Below, in pieces: positions 44,500 through 54,807 of a stretch of DNA of 64,000 nt. Source of the stretch: Favolaschia claudopus. Lineage: Eukaryota; Basidiomycota; Agaricomycetes; Agaricales; Mycenaceae. The stretch is from NCBI GenBank assembly GCA_037176885.1, contig JAWWNJ010000033.1, positions 496,001 through 560,000 on the forward strand. The letters run 5' to 3'. Both the position numbers and the translations under genes were made by a program. Each line of letters opens with the position of its first letter. Positions within the stretch are counted from its first letter, which is position 1. The notes beneath the pieces were generated by a model. The model ran no database searches, was not told the DNA's origin, and saw nothing but the letters and a program-made list of their open reading frames with translations.

Positions 44500-44660
44500 G
44501 CAACGTAGACTGTCCACCCCGACTGTCCCGAAAGACCGAAAATTTTGCGTGACCGAACGGAAATTTTCGAAGATTTCTTTTTTCAAACCCCAAAATCTGC
44601 TCTTTTTGGCGCATTTTGGGGGCCTCGAGACACAGCGTGACGGACTGAAGGTTCGAAAAA
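44500..44660. repeat. Diverged relative of MITE family C
   Basis: Shares ttttgcgtgacc, aaattttcgaagatt, aaaatct-ctcttttt and cagcgtgacg blocks, in the same order, with 27510-27640. The terminal repeats of the 249-bp element are not present here. Confidence 0.5.
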
Positions 44661-46349
44661 GGTCGTGTGGGAGCGATTGCATCTGAAGCCGGATAAAATC
44701 CGCACTGCGCCCGCGGTTGCAGGAAAAATGAGCAGAGCTCCCGAAGCACAGTCTGCAGGGATTGGGCAGAAGTCTCGGAGCCCCCGCTAGGGTGGTCAAT
44801 TATTACAATGCCTTTAAGTTTAACAAACCTTTAATTATCTTTCTTATCGATCAAGCCCCATCGGGATTCTGACTCAACGGGTATGTACTTACAACAACAA
44901 ACCGCAGAACTTATGTACCCAAGAAGCCTACAGGCCTCGACCCTACTTTTTTCGCTAGCCATTAGGCAGCTGAAAGTAGCTCACCACCTCTTCCAACACT
45001 CTCTTTCATGGGCTGTTTTGTTTTTTTTTACGCGTTTTTTTCTCACCACGAACTGGGGGCGAAGACTAAATACAGACAGTATGTCATGATGGAAGGAGCT
45101 TAATTTGGCACCAGAGACTTAATTAATAAGATCTTGGGTGACAAGGAAATTTCGGATTTATCCCACCCCAAATCTCCCCAAATCAGGCATGGTCGAGTCG
45201 CCCAAACCCTAAAATATTATAATTAGGCTCGATACCGCACCAACCAGGCACACTTTCTAAGGGGCCAACCATTCAGCCAATCGGCATTTTCCTGACCTTC
45301 GTCTGGCAGATCCCCTTTCTTCACAGCGCTTGGCCTGCCGAGGAGATTTCGGATTTCATCCGACCCTAAATCAGGCGCCCGCACGGAAGCACTGACACGC
45401 GCAGGTGGGATTCCCCATAGCCTTGTCTTTTAATCCCCAACTATCCCCAATTTATGTAATTTAACTTTACAGCTAATTTGAAAACGATAGACAATTTCAA
45501 TTTTAGAGCTCAGTTCGCACCGCAGAGCTCCATCGTAGCAAGGTGGGCTGGAAATCACGACTCCAGCGCTGTGACCACCGAGATCTGTAGAAGATTCTGC
45601 CGGCCCGCTGAAGTCCAAAGTGTCTATTTTTGCTTTTACTACTAAACTTTTAGCGCGTTGTAGCAACACGTTGTAGCGAACATCGTTCAAACCGCAAACT
45701 TAAAGTGCGCATCAAGTGTCAATGGAACTCAGGACCTGTACACGACACGATCAATAACAACCGAAGTCCGCTTGCTGGACCCCACAGCCACATCCAACAC
45801 CAGTACAGACAGCCCTTCCCTCCCTGCGTCAGCTAATTGTTTTCGTCCTTCTACCGAGACCGCTGTCCTTGAGCTCCGCTGACGGCGTGAGTTCGGACTT
45901 CTACGACAAACCTCGAGCTCCGTTTCACGACGTTGCGCTCGGTTTTTATATTTTCTAGTTCTCTTATTCGTACTAGGAGAGCTCCGAACGCGTCGAGCTC
46001 CCGTGTATGGTATAGTAGTCAATATATTTCTTCTGTCTCCTATGATATGACCCCGACAATGCGGATTCACCATGCCTGACTTCCGCGTCTACCAGTCCTC
46101 TACAAGTTGCCATGCAAAACGACTTTCTACCTGGCCGCATGCCCGAGGACTCAGCGAATTCATCAAGGTGCTATTTTGGAGTCTTGACGGAAGGGATGAT
46201 ACGAAGATACGATGTATACGGCCGACTACGCTTACAAAAGCTCAGGTAAATACAAGTAAATACCTCGTCGGTTCGAAAAAGTGGTGGTAAAATAAAAACA
46301 GTGCAACACTGTACGATCTGTTCGAAGAACAGTCCACGGTGCTGCAATA
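44661..46349. other. No gene recognised; contains one LTR-like tail (family E)
   Basis: A GAGCTCCG/GTGAGTTCGG-rich segment (about 45860-46010) with a tail cgtcgagctcccgtgtatgg resembles segments at 49270-49620 and 52080-52260. They may be ends of one degenerate LTR element. The rest is unremarkable. Confidence 0.35.
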
Positions 46350-46750
46350 GAGCTTATTAGCAACCGGTGAAAAACGAAATTTTACGCACAAGAACGTCAT
46401 CCAAAAACCACAAGTGGAGCAGCACTTTTTCACCGTTCCAAGAAAGGAAACAACGTGCCGATTCGTGCCATCGCTTGAGTTGCCTTTCTGAGCGACTTCT
46501 ATCAGCGTACACGCTCACTACTCTACTCGCCGTCCTGCGAGCCTCTTGGAACGACGAGCAACAAGCTCTACCTTTCGCGCAAGCGTCCTACTTCGTCATG
46601 ATCGCCACTCTGGAGCGGGGAACGGCCATGCGCCTGACCGCATCTCTCGATGACGTCTTCGAGGTTTTGCATGTTTGGAGCCTCCGTTTTTCACTGATCT
46701 CGCTTAGTTTTTCATGTATATTTTGAAAAGCACCGGCTGCTAATAAGCTC
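46350..46750. mobile_element. 401-bp TA-flanked MITE (GAGCTTATTAGC family)
   Basis: 20-bp ends gagcttattagcaaccggtg and complement with one mismatch; TA at 46348-46349 and 46751-46752. An internal plus-strand frame (46367-46726) has no recognisable domain and is probably chance. Confidence 0.75.
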
Positions 46751-46810
46751 TAATCTGGGGCATGAGACTAAAACCCGTCTATCCCAGCAGACCTTTTCTC
46801 ATCAAACACG

Positions 46811-47386
46811 TCAACTAGGCGCCTTTTTCCGATTGAAAATGCCCCGAAGTTCTGGAAGAGCAGCATCTGAATCCCGTGTACGACGCGGCGTTTGACGCAA
46901 GGGGACAGAAGGGGAGGTTGGGGTTGCCAGCGGGGCACTGCTATACCCTGGCAGAGTTGGCGCGAAATTTGCAGGTGAAGGGGGAGCGCCGGAGTTCGAC
47001 GGAGGCTGCGAAGAGCGGGGTGGAGCTACGTCGGGAGTGATAGCATCCGGCTCAGGAGGAGAAGGCGCAGCCGGCGTCGTCGAGCATAGTCCCGAGTCCT
47101 CCTCAGAGTGCACGGGGAACAAGCTCGGAGGGGGCTGGGTGAGGACCTGCACAATCTGGGAAATGTGGCGGCTCTGCTCGAGCATGGCAGCCGATAGTTC
47201 GTTGACATGCCTCCATAGCCCAATCAGCTCCTGCCAGAGCTGTGGCTGGCTAGTGGCGGTCGAACGTCGTTTGCGGGCAAGCCTGAACCTAGCGCAAGCT
47301 GCTTTGTGCGTCGGGTCCGGAAAGTGAGGGCGCCGTAGCGGGTGGTGACGAGAAGGACGGGGGGAAGATGATACGTCGGGGTCCAT
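46811..47386 (-). CDS. Hypothetical proline-rich protein (191 aa)
   Basis: ATG at 47386, stop at 46811. The N-terminal 45 residues are basic (FRLARKRRS). A middle segment (LWQELIGLWRHVNELSAAML) could be one amphipathic helix. The C-terminal half is Pro/Ser/Thr-rich and ends in a basic RTRDSDAALPELRGIFNRKK. No domain recognised. Its start and upstream region lie in a 115-bp segment that is duplicated 157 bp upstream. It might be the N-terminal gag-like ORF of a retroelement or a chance frame. Confidence 0.35.
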   Translation of the reverse strand: MDPDVSSSPRPSRHHPLRRPHFPDPTHKAACARFRLARKRRSTATSQPQLWQELIGLWRHVNELSAAMLEQSRHISQIVQVLTQPPPSLFPVHSEEDSGLCSTTPAAPSPPEPDAITPDVAPPRSSQPPSNSGAPPSPANFAPTLPGYSSAPLATPTSPSVPLRQTPRRTRDSDAALPELRGIFNRKKAPS

Positions 47387-47636
47387 GTCGGTAACGATGC
47401 CGACCAGGGGTTTCGGGCAACGAGGAGCCCAGCAAGGGAGGAGGAGGGGGGGGATGTGTTGTCTACACCGACAGAGAGTCGATGTGTATGTCTCACCACA
47501 AGGGAGACCTCACCGTTATCGAAGATGATACGTCGGGGTCCATGTCGGTAACGATGCCGACCAGGGGTTTCGGGCAACGAGGAGCCCAGCAAGGGAGGAG
47601 GAGGGGGGGGGATGTGTTGTCTACACCTACAGAGAG
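47364..47636. repeat. 115-bp direct repeat containing an ATG
   Basis: 47364-47478 recurs at 47521-47636 almost without change (gaagatgatacgtcggggtc...). The differences are one G in a G-run and ccgac versus cctac near the end. Because the first copy contains the start codon of the 191-aa frame, the second provides a second upstream ATG. Confidence 0.8.
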
Positions 47637-47818
47637 GATGAGAGGGAGGGCACAACGAAGAAGTGAGTTGACTCACCTACGTTCTGCCGCGGGTTCGTTA
47701 AGCCGAACGCCGCCTTGTCGCCGACGAGTCTCACGCCGTCAGCGACGTGGCAGTCGCTACTGCCATTCCCTCCTCCTCCTTTATCATCCACTACCACCTC
47801 GCCCCTCTTCCACCCTAG

Positions 47819-49016
47819 CCGCCTCCGTCTTCCATCGACGTGGAGGCTGAAGACGAGAATGTCACCAACGGGATGCCCTCCTTCTTGAAGAGACGTCGAG
47901 GCCCCGTAAGAAGATTCCTTCGTAGCTTGGGAGGTTCTCTGGAATAGAAGATGGGGAGAAGATCATGGAATTTGTGTACGCTCATCGTCTCTCCACCTTC
48001 CTCGTCCATCGCCCTCTACGACACTGGGAAACCTCCGTCTTCAAGAGACGCTGAGACCCCATCTACTCGACGTCTCGCCGGTCACTCCACCTCATTCACC
48101 ACTTCCACTGTCTGGTTGACTCGGCCGCCCACGACGCGGGAAGGCCTCCGTCTGCAAGAGACGTTGAGGCCCCAATTCGTGTCAACGTCTCGAAGATTTC
48201 CCCCACCGCCGTTCTCTCAGTCGACAGCGCAGCAAGCTGCTCGCTGCTACTTTCTGCACCTGGTAGCCGCGCCACCGCTCGCGGCTCGCCTCCGTTGATC
48301 CAGACGTCGAGGTGGACATTTCCTTGTCTTCACCCCCTCGCGCCATTATGGGCAACACAATTGCGTTACCAGCCACGATTTGCGCGCCGGCTCCCCCATC
48401 GACGTGTTTCGTTGTATCGTTGGGGTTTGGGAATTGTTGGAAGCGGTAGAAACGAAACGACGGAGGATTTGGACTGACTTTACCACTCACCCATTCGCGT
48501 ACGTCCCCATGGTCCACCGTCCCTCCCGCTCCCTCCACCTCTTCGCCCTCGGCTCATTGCTGTACTGGATGACCTCCGTCTTCAAGACGTCGAGGCCCAG
48601 CGCGGTGTCGTCCCCTCTACGATATCGCCGCTGGCTCTCACGTCGTCATCAACATGGCAGCCGCCACCCGTCGCCACCGTTACTGTGCGCATGAGCGCTT
48701 GCCTCCCGCGCTTCTTTTTGCCCATGCGCACTACATCCGTTGGATGTCCTCCGTCTCCGGCGACGTCGAGGCCCAACGTAGGCGCAAGGCTCACGCTCCA
48801 TTTGCTCGCCTCCGTCTCCACCACGTTGAGGCGAGCATTTCTTCAGTCTCTTCATTCACCCCTACGACGTCCTCAAATTCGGCTCAAAACGCGATCCCAC
48901 TCGCGCCGGTGTCGACGCCGCTCGCCTCCATCTCTACTAAACGTCGAGGCAGGTGTTATCTTTCTTTCTTCATATTCGCCTCCGACGCTTCTGTCTCGAA
49001 GAGACGTCGAGCCGGC
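47819..49016 (-). repeat. Array of dispersed hairpin units, cluster 2 (ten units)
   Basis: The unit of cluster 1 recurs in the opposite orientation (cctccgtct ... agacgtcgaggc) at 47819, 47876, 48031, 48143, 48288, 48571, 48746, 48808, 48924 and 48988, each about 28-31 bp. Spacing is 57-283 bp. The stem CCTCCGTCT/AGACG-TCGAGG is kept in most while the spacer varies. Two weaker units follow at about 49963-50058. Confidence 0.7.
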
Positions 49017-52000
49017 CGTAACTCTCATCGAGGATGAGGATTTCCATCCGTCCGCGCCTCAGCAGCGTGCTCGCCTCCGTCCTGGGCCAGTACTACATTC
49101 ATAGTCGGCGGACCTCCCTCAATCTCTTCGCTCCCGGATTTGGTGTCTCGTTGCCGCCCATTCAATCTCCCGTTCGCGCCTTCTGCGTCCGCGTCATTCG
49201 CGTTTGGCTTTTCCCGTGCCGCCACGCAGCTGGTGCATTTCCTCGTTTCAGAGGAATTTGTTTTGAGATCAACTTACCGCTAATCCTGGAGCTCCGCTGC
49301 CAGCGTGAGCTCGGATTCCGCGTCTCCAACTTCATTGTCTCTCGCCTTTGAAGTCTTGCTCTGCTCGAGTCCGACCCTTCTCCTCGTCTTCGCGCAGAAT
49401 CAGTGGCTCAACGTCTTCGTCTTCAATGCCGGCACTTTTCCTTGTTGGAGGTAAATTTGTTTTGGGATTTATCTTGATGCTAATCCTTGAGCTCCGCTGC
49501 CGGCGTGAGCTCGGATTCTGCGTCTGACCTTGAGCTCCGCTTTACCGCGCTGCGCTCGGTCTGTCTTTATTCACTCTGTGTCAATGGTGAGCTTCGACTG
49601 CGTCGAGCTGCCATGTAACTTTAATAGCAGGATGAATAAAATTTTCTATTCTTTGAATACACTTTCGGTTGTTTGAATCGCATGAGAAGTAAACGAATCG
49701 AAAGGCGGATTTCAGGTTGGAGTTACGAGGAAATCTCAGGATTTTTTTTTTTTTTCCCCTCGGGCTCGATTCTTCGAGTATTCGACAACTGGGGGGCAAG
49801 TGGTGCATGTACTGTATGCTTGTAGAGTTGGCTAACACTCTCAGTCTCCAACCCGACTGCCACGCCGTTGTTGATGCGGCAACATTCCTCTCTCTCTCTC
49901 CCTTCCACCACCACCTCGTAACCTCAGCGCGTTTAAGAATACGCTACGGCGCTCTCCTCCAGGCCTCCGTCTACGTAGCTGGGCTTTGTACCTCAGACGT
50001 TTCCGGATGACACCCTCCGTCTGTCAGCGACGTTGTTTCAACTTGAGGCCCCGTACAACATCCGACGTTCTGTTGAGTCAATACGATGGGGTCGTCAAGG
50101 AAAGTTTTGGTGTTGGAGGGCTGAGGAAACTGTGCAAATGGACTGAGTTATTACGCTCGGTTATTCTACGCAAAATACTCGTCCACCACAATGGGTCTAT
50201 CTCTGGAAGGCACTGTGCTGCGGCGTCGCCTCGATTCAGATTATTGGACTACGCTCGCCGTTCAAGCTCTCATTCTCCCTCGCTCAACTATCCACAACCG
50301 CGGCCCTGATGTCTGGATATTCCATTCATCAACGGCTGGATACAATCCGTCGACTATGACGGAACCTGCTCGAGCCTCCTGCCGCCCCACGCGTTACAGC
50401 TGTATTTTGGCATGCCGAGACTTTGCGCTCACTCCGAGCTGAGCTCCGTCTCCGAGCAGCCCGCCGCAGCGGCTCCTTACCCCCTCTCTGACTCAGATTC
50501 GTCTCTCCCACTTGCGTAACGCAGTCATTTGGGTGCTGCAGCCCCAACATCCCTCTTCGTCATCTCCTGTGCATGTCATTTGTAACGAGTGACTTGTGCA
50601 TTGACTCTGTATCCCAGCTATACCCCCTTCCCATTCCACGCGTTGTGTCGATTCCTTGTCTTGTTGACGCTTGAGCTCGCTCCGGCTTCCCCCGCTCGAG
50701 CTCTTTCTCCTCCTCCTTCTCCCCCTCTACGCCTTACTCCGCCTTTGCCTGCGTTAAACTCGCCAGTTGTTGCAGGTGTCTTTTGGCTGCTGGGACGTTG
50801 AGCTTGTCCCAAGCTGAGCTCCGTCCTCGCGCATCCTGCGCTCACTTCTCGGAGCGTCAACTCCTCCCGTAGCAGCTACGTCTGCTAACACGCAGCTTCT
50901 CGATGCCTCCGCTTCAAATGCTTGATGCGCACTGAGGCTAAGCTCCATTATCGCCCACCTTTCCCCACCTACGAGTCGCTCTGGCAACGCCGCTACGTTC
51001 GTTTGGATATTGCCGCGTCAAATCCCCTTCATCGTCCTCTTATGCCGCCGCTCCGCGCGTTCTGCCCTTATGTTGGGCTCGCCGAAAGCCTCTACTCGCT
51101 TAAAGATTCCTTTAATTCGTAGCGAAGCCACCCCGAATAAGTTTATGTGAAGCGTGACATTTCCTGCGATTGTTCGTCTTCAATATGGGCTTTTCCGCCT
51201 TGACTTGACTTGAGTTCTATTATATGCCGTACCTGGCCAGTAGTAAGGCTATGCGGCAGTACAAAAGGGTAGGTAAAGGTACGTATATGTGAGTAGGTTA
51301 TGGGGCGATTACAGTAAAATAGAAAAGAAAAGGAAAATTAATATCTTTAAGGGAAATGTGATGTCGAGGATGGGACAAGAGTACAGTCGTGGACAGTCAA
51401 ACATGACAAATTGATTTCTGGCCGAGATTTTAATTTCGGAATATATCTGACTACAGAATCAAACTCCACTCGCAAAAAGACGCATTTTAAGCATATAATC
51501 GCATATTTTCCACGAGAAATGGGGTACGGCCAATATTTTGGACGACTTGAACGAAAATTGTGAGGGGTAAATCTGACACTGAGGAGCTTTCTTGGTTGGG
51601 GAAGGGACATTTCCCCTTCCATCTGAATAGGGGCTGAATTCTCCAAGCCAGGAGAGTTCGGCAGCTTCCCTTGAGCCCACATGCCGGTTGATCCAACAAT
51701 ATTAATATATTTACTGCGCGATATTGGCTCGTTGAAATCTTCCGCTTCATGCACCACCAGATTCTACGGCTCAAAAGGCGTCGATTCCATATTTTTTCGA
51801 TATTTTAGGCTTACATGAAGGGGTACGGCCAACTTTCAGGCCCTCTCGGATCACTAAACTCGTTCTCCCGGCCGATCCGCTCGTTGAAATATAATGTTTT
51901 AGGTACCGGCCGAGAGCCTTTGACGAGATCTATCGATTCCGATGGTTTTCGGAAGCATGGGAAGTCATTGATCAATTTTGTCGTCTTTGACTGTCCACGA

Positions 52001-52300
52001 CTGTATGTACATTGGGGATGGCGTATTATCGGGAGGCGGGAGAGGATACTGTGGATTTGTTTTGGATTTTTCTTGATCGTGATATCCTTCCGCTACCAGC
52101 GTGAGTTCGGATTGCGTTTGATGTTTTGAACCTTGAGCCTGGATTCCGTGCTTCCGAGTCGAACCTTGAGCTCCGGTTCATCGCGTCTCGGTTTGTTTCT
52201 ATTCGTCTTCTTCCTTTTATATTGGGCGGGGCTCTGACTGCGTTGAGCTTAACCATTCCAAATCAATAGAAATGGAATTCCTCTTTGAAATCGCCTTAGC
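49017..52300. other. No gene recognised; two LTR-like tails (family E)
   Basis: Segments at 49270-49620 and 52080-52260 share ccttgagctccg, gcgtgagctcgga and cgtcgagct-type motifs with 45860-46010. There is a T-run at 49742. The intervening 50-52 kb has only short frames without recognisable domains. Confidence 0.35.
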
Positions 52301-52319
52301 CATGAGCTTCCACTTCGCC

Positions 52320-52560
52320 AGTCAAAGCCCAGATTCCGCCGCCATACCATCGGCGAAGACACATACAATTTATTCGACGGATATAACGCTCGCCGTTTAA
52401 TAACTCCAAGTTGGCGGGGACATTTTCAGTCGAAAGGAACTCGTGCTGTGTTTGAATTTGGGTTGGAAACGAGAGACGGCAGAATCAGCGTTAAACCTAA
52501 CGGCGACGTTCTCGGAACGGAAGTTCCGCTTCTCTTCCACTGTCGTCTCAACAACACCCT
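52320..52560 (+). other. Possible coding fragment of unknown origin
   Basis: A frame reads TIGEDTYNLFDGYNARRLIT, HFQSKGTRAVFEFGLETRDG and VPLLFHCRLNNTLQLPPMSM before stops. Composition is protein-like, but I do not recognise it and cannot find start or intron signals. Confidence 0.25.
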
Positions 52561-52821
52561 TCAACTTCCCCCCATGTCCATGCTCATATATTCATGATCT
52601 CAAACCTGAAGATGCTGCCACTGGGATCTAGAACTCGTACTACCTGTAGCTTTCTCAGCCGTCAACATTTACACTTAGCCATTGCACTACTCAAGCTCCG
52701 TTGTCCCCCCTGGCTTGGTCTCTGGCGCTTCAAGTTTGTTGGACGGAAGGCTTCAACTCAGATGGACTATGTCCTGACATGGTATTTGTCTGTGTCTGCT
52801 CGAGGTTGAGTCAATGGTGAA

Positions 52822-53379
52822 TTGACTCCCTCAGACTACCTGCTGAAGGTTTTTGTCAAATCGAGGGCAAATTTTGAGGATGATATGTTGGGGGCAAACT
52901 TCAAACTCATAAAAAGTGTGTTCACTGCTCTAAACGAGAGAACTGGCCGCGTGAAATTCAAAAAAGTCTCCAAATTACCCGGCAGCGTCCACTTCCCGAC
53001 TGCCATAGACGCAATAGAGGTTGATACACAGTTGGATATTATGTTCACTAACCCGGGCATCTTGCTTCGCCGTGGTACTCAACGCACATTCACCAAGATT
53101 ATTCTGAATCTCTGTCAAGAGCCTGAGCGGAAGACAACGTATGTAAATCTTGACCGCATTCGCTGTTCTGTGGGCGAGATTTCTGACTTTGAACCTTCTG
53201 ATAAAATGATATGGAAATCTACTCGCTCCACTACTCTCAAGAGACTTACCCGAGAATTCTTTTGGAAATGTATTCACGGGACATTTAGAGTCGGAGATTT
53301 TTGGTTTCATCTGCACAACTCTCATCCGATGGGATATTGTCAGCATTGCAAAGTGACAGGTCGAAGTTTGGCTCTCTAG
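52822..53379 (+). pseudogene. LINE C-terminal fragment
   Basis: The 185-codon frame includes TTYVNLDRIRCSVGEISDFE and LTREFFWKCIHGTFRVGDFW, ending HPMGYCQHCKVTGRSLAL. The F-W-K-C-x-H-G...H...C-x-x-C pattern resembles the reverse-transcriptase zinc-binding (zf-RVT) tail of basidiomycete LINEs. RNase H and the following Cys/His pair are missing. Moderate confidence. Confidence 0.45.
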
Positions 53380-53588
53380 CACTGAGCCAAAAGCAGGTCT
53401 TGAGAACTGGAATTGGTTAACTGCGATAATTGGCTGGAGTCCCACACTGGTATCACCGTGCGTAAGGCATTTCCTCCTGGACTTTTTTCCCCGGCATTTT
53501 CTAGTCAACAGCCAGTAACCCAAGCGGACAACTCAGAATGCTTCTGCAGACTGACCATCGTTTAAGTTTACGAACTTACAAACGCTCC

Positions 53589-53616
53589 AAATAATAATAA
53601 TAATAATAATAATAAT
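53589..53616. repeat. (AAT)n microsatellite
   Basis: About nine AAT/ATA units in a row. Confidence 0.9.
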
Positions 53617-54049
53617 CAAAAAAAGTGATTTGACTGAAACATTATCCTTCAACGTAGTCTCGTAACAAGACTTTATATACTCTTTTGAAGATAGTCGTTC
53701 AAACGTATATATAAACCTTCAACGCTGGTATTGTCTACGCAATCAACCTGAGCTTTCCCTGCTTGGATTTAGATGCTTTTAAGTCATCTCTGGGGGCCAT
53801 TGCTTCTACTTCTCTGCTGTTTGAATCTTCGAGTCCTGGTGTACATGCCCTACCTGCTCTCATTTTCCCCGGCTCAATCTTCAATTCCCATAATTTTGGG
53901 GTCAATTATTTTTCAACTTTTCGGACCGGTGTATCTACATTCATTCTCTCCCGACAGCCGCCCTCCTTACTTGGCTCTTCCATGCTATGATTATGATTTT
54001 TTGTCCCACATTCCGAGTCTGCGGATGAGTTGCTCGGGAATGCACGAGC

Positions 54050-54423
54050 AAAAAAGTGGGGGGCAGTGTAGGGTATAGGTAGAGAGTTGCGGAGCAATCT
54101 CTACATGCTCAGCTTGAGCTGAAGCTATACCCGACGTGTAACCATGCAGAGCTACGCTGCTGGTTCCGCATCTCAGAGGAATATTCGAGGAATAGAGTCT
54201 CCTCGTCCTCTGCATCTCTCAGCATAGGCTGAGATGATCTTATAGTGCAGAGCACTATTGCGCACGCTCTCCGGAGGGATAACTAAGGAGCTGTGTCTCC
54301 GCCTCTGGCAGCTTGTCGCTGACCAAGGTGATATCCCTCTCTAGGGCGTCTACGCACGTCTCTAGAATCGGAGTCTAGATTAGTCCATATTTTGTATCGA
54401 GCTTAAAGCGAACCTCCTTCACA
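54050..54423 (+). repeat. Polypurine tract and LTR-like sequence
   Basis: aaaaaagtggggggcag (54050-54066) directly precedes tgtagggtataggtagagag at 54067. A purine tract joined to a TG start is the 3' border of an LTR retrotransposon. The LTR may end near cttcaca at 54423. It contains internal palindromes (ctcagcataggctgag). The pol gene upstream is not recognisable. Confidence 0.5.
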
Positions 54424-54667
54424 ACTGTAGGCGCCGGCTTGGCCTTGGCCGAGCGCCTCTTCAAAAATCCTCCTTCAGTTTACGCCATTTTCATTTTTGA
54501 GTAATTTATTAGTTATTTACACCATTTGAGTTATTAACTGTTACTAACCATGTAACTAACCCCGGGTTTACTATGCCCAAATATGATGCTTGGCCATGTT
54601 CTAGGCCACCAGGGTATTTATTTTTGTTGAAAATGGGCCAAAAATGACAGAAATGCATCAAATTATC

Positions 54668-54807
54668 GATCTCATGAATGCACTCTGAACCTTATGCATT
54701 AGGTGTTATGAGGAAAATGCATAAAACACCAGCCTACCAAGTTGGTGGACCCCAAAAGCTGATGCATTATGGGCTTTATGCATTTTGAGCTTATTCATTA
54801 CGACATC
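54668..54807. mobile_element. MITE family B copy 2
   Basis: Matches 20565-20739 over most of its length, including ccttatgcattagg, aaaatgcataaaacaccag and accaagttggtggaccccaa. Terminal repeats are more eroded. Confidence 0.65.

Noticed and set aside
46367..46726. Internal 119-codon frame of the 401-bp MITE as a gene
   Set aside because: Lies wholly inside a non-autonomous-size element, no motif, begins within the terminal repeat.
47950..49350. Overlapping Arg/Ser/Pro-rich frames in cluster 2
   Set aside because: Same composition effect as above; no consistent reading frame across units.
52822..53379. Host gene interpretation of the 185-codon frame
   Set aside because: The FFWKCIHG...C-x-x-C tail fits the zinc-binding end of LINE reverse transcriptases better, although confidence is moderate.
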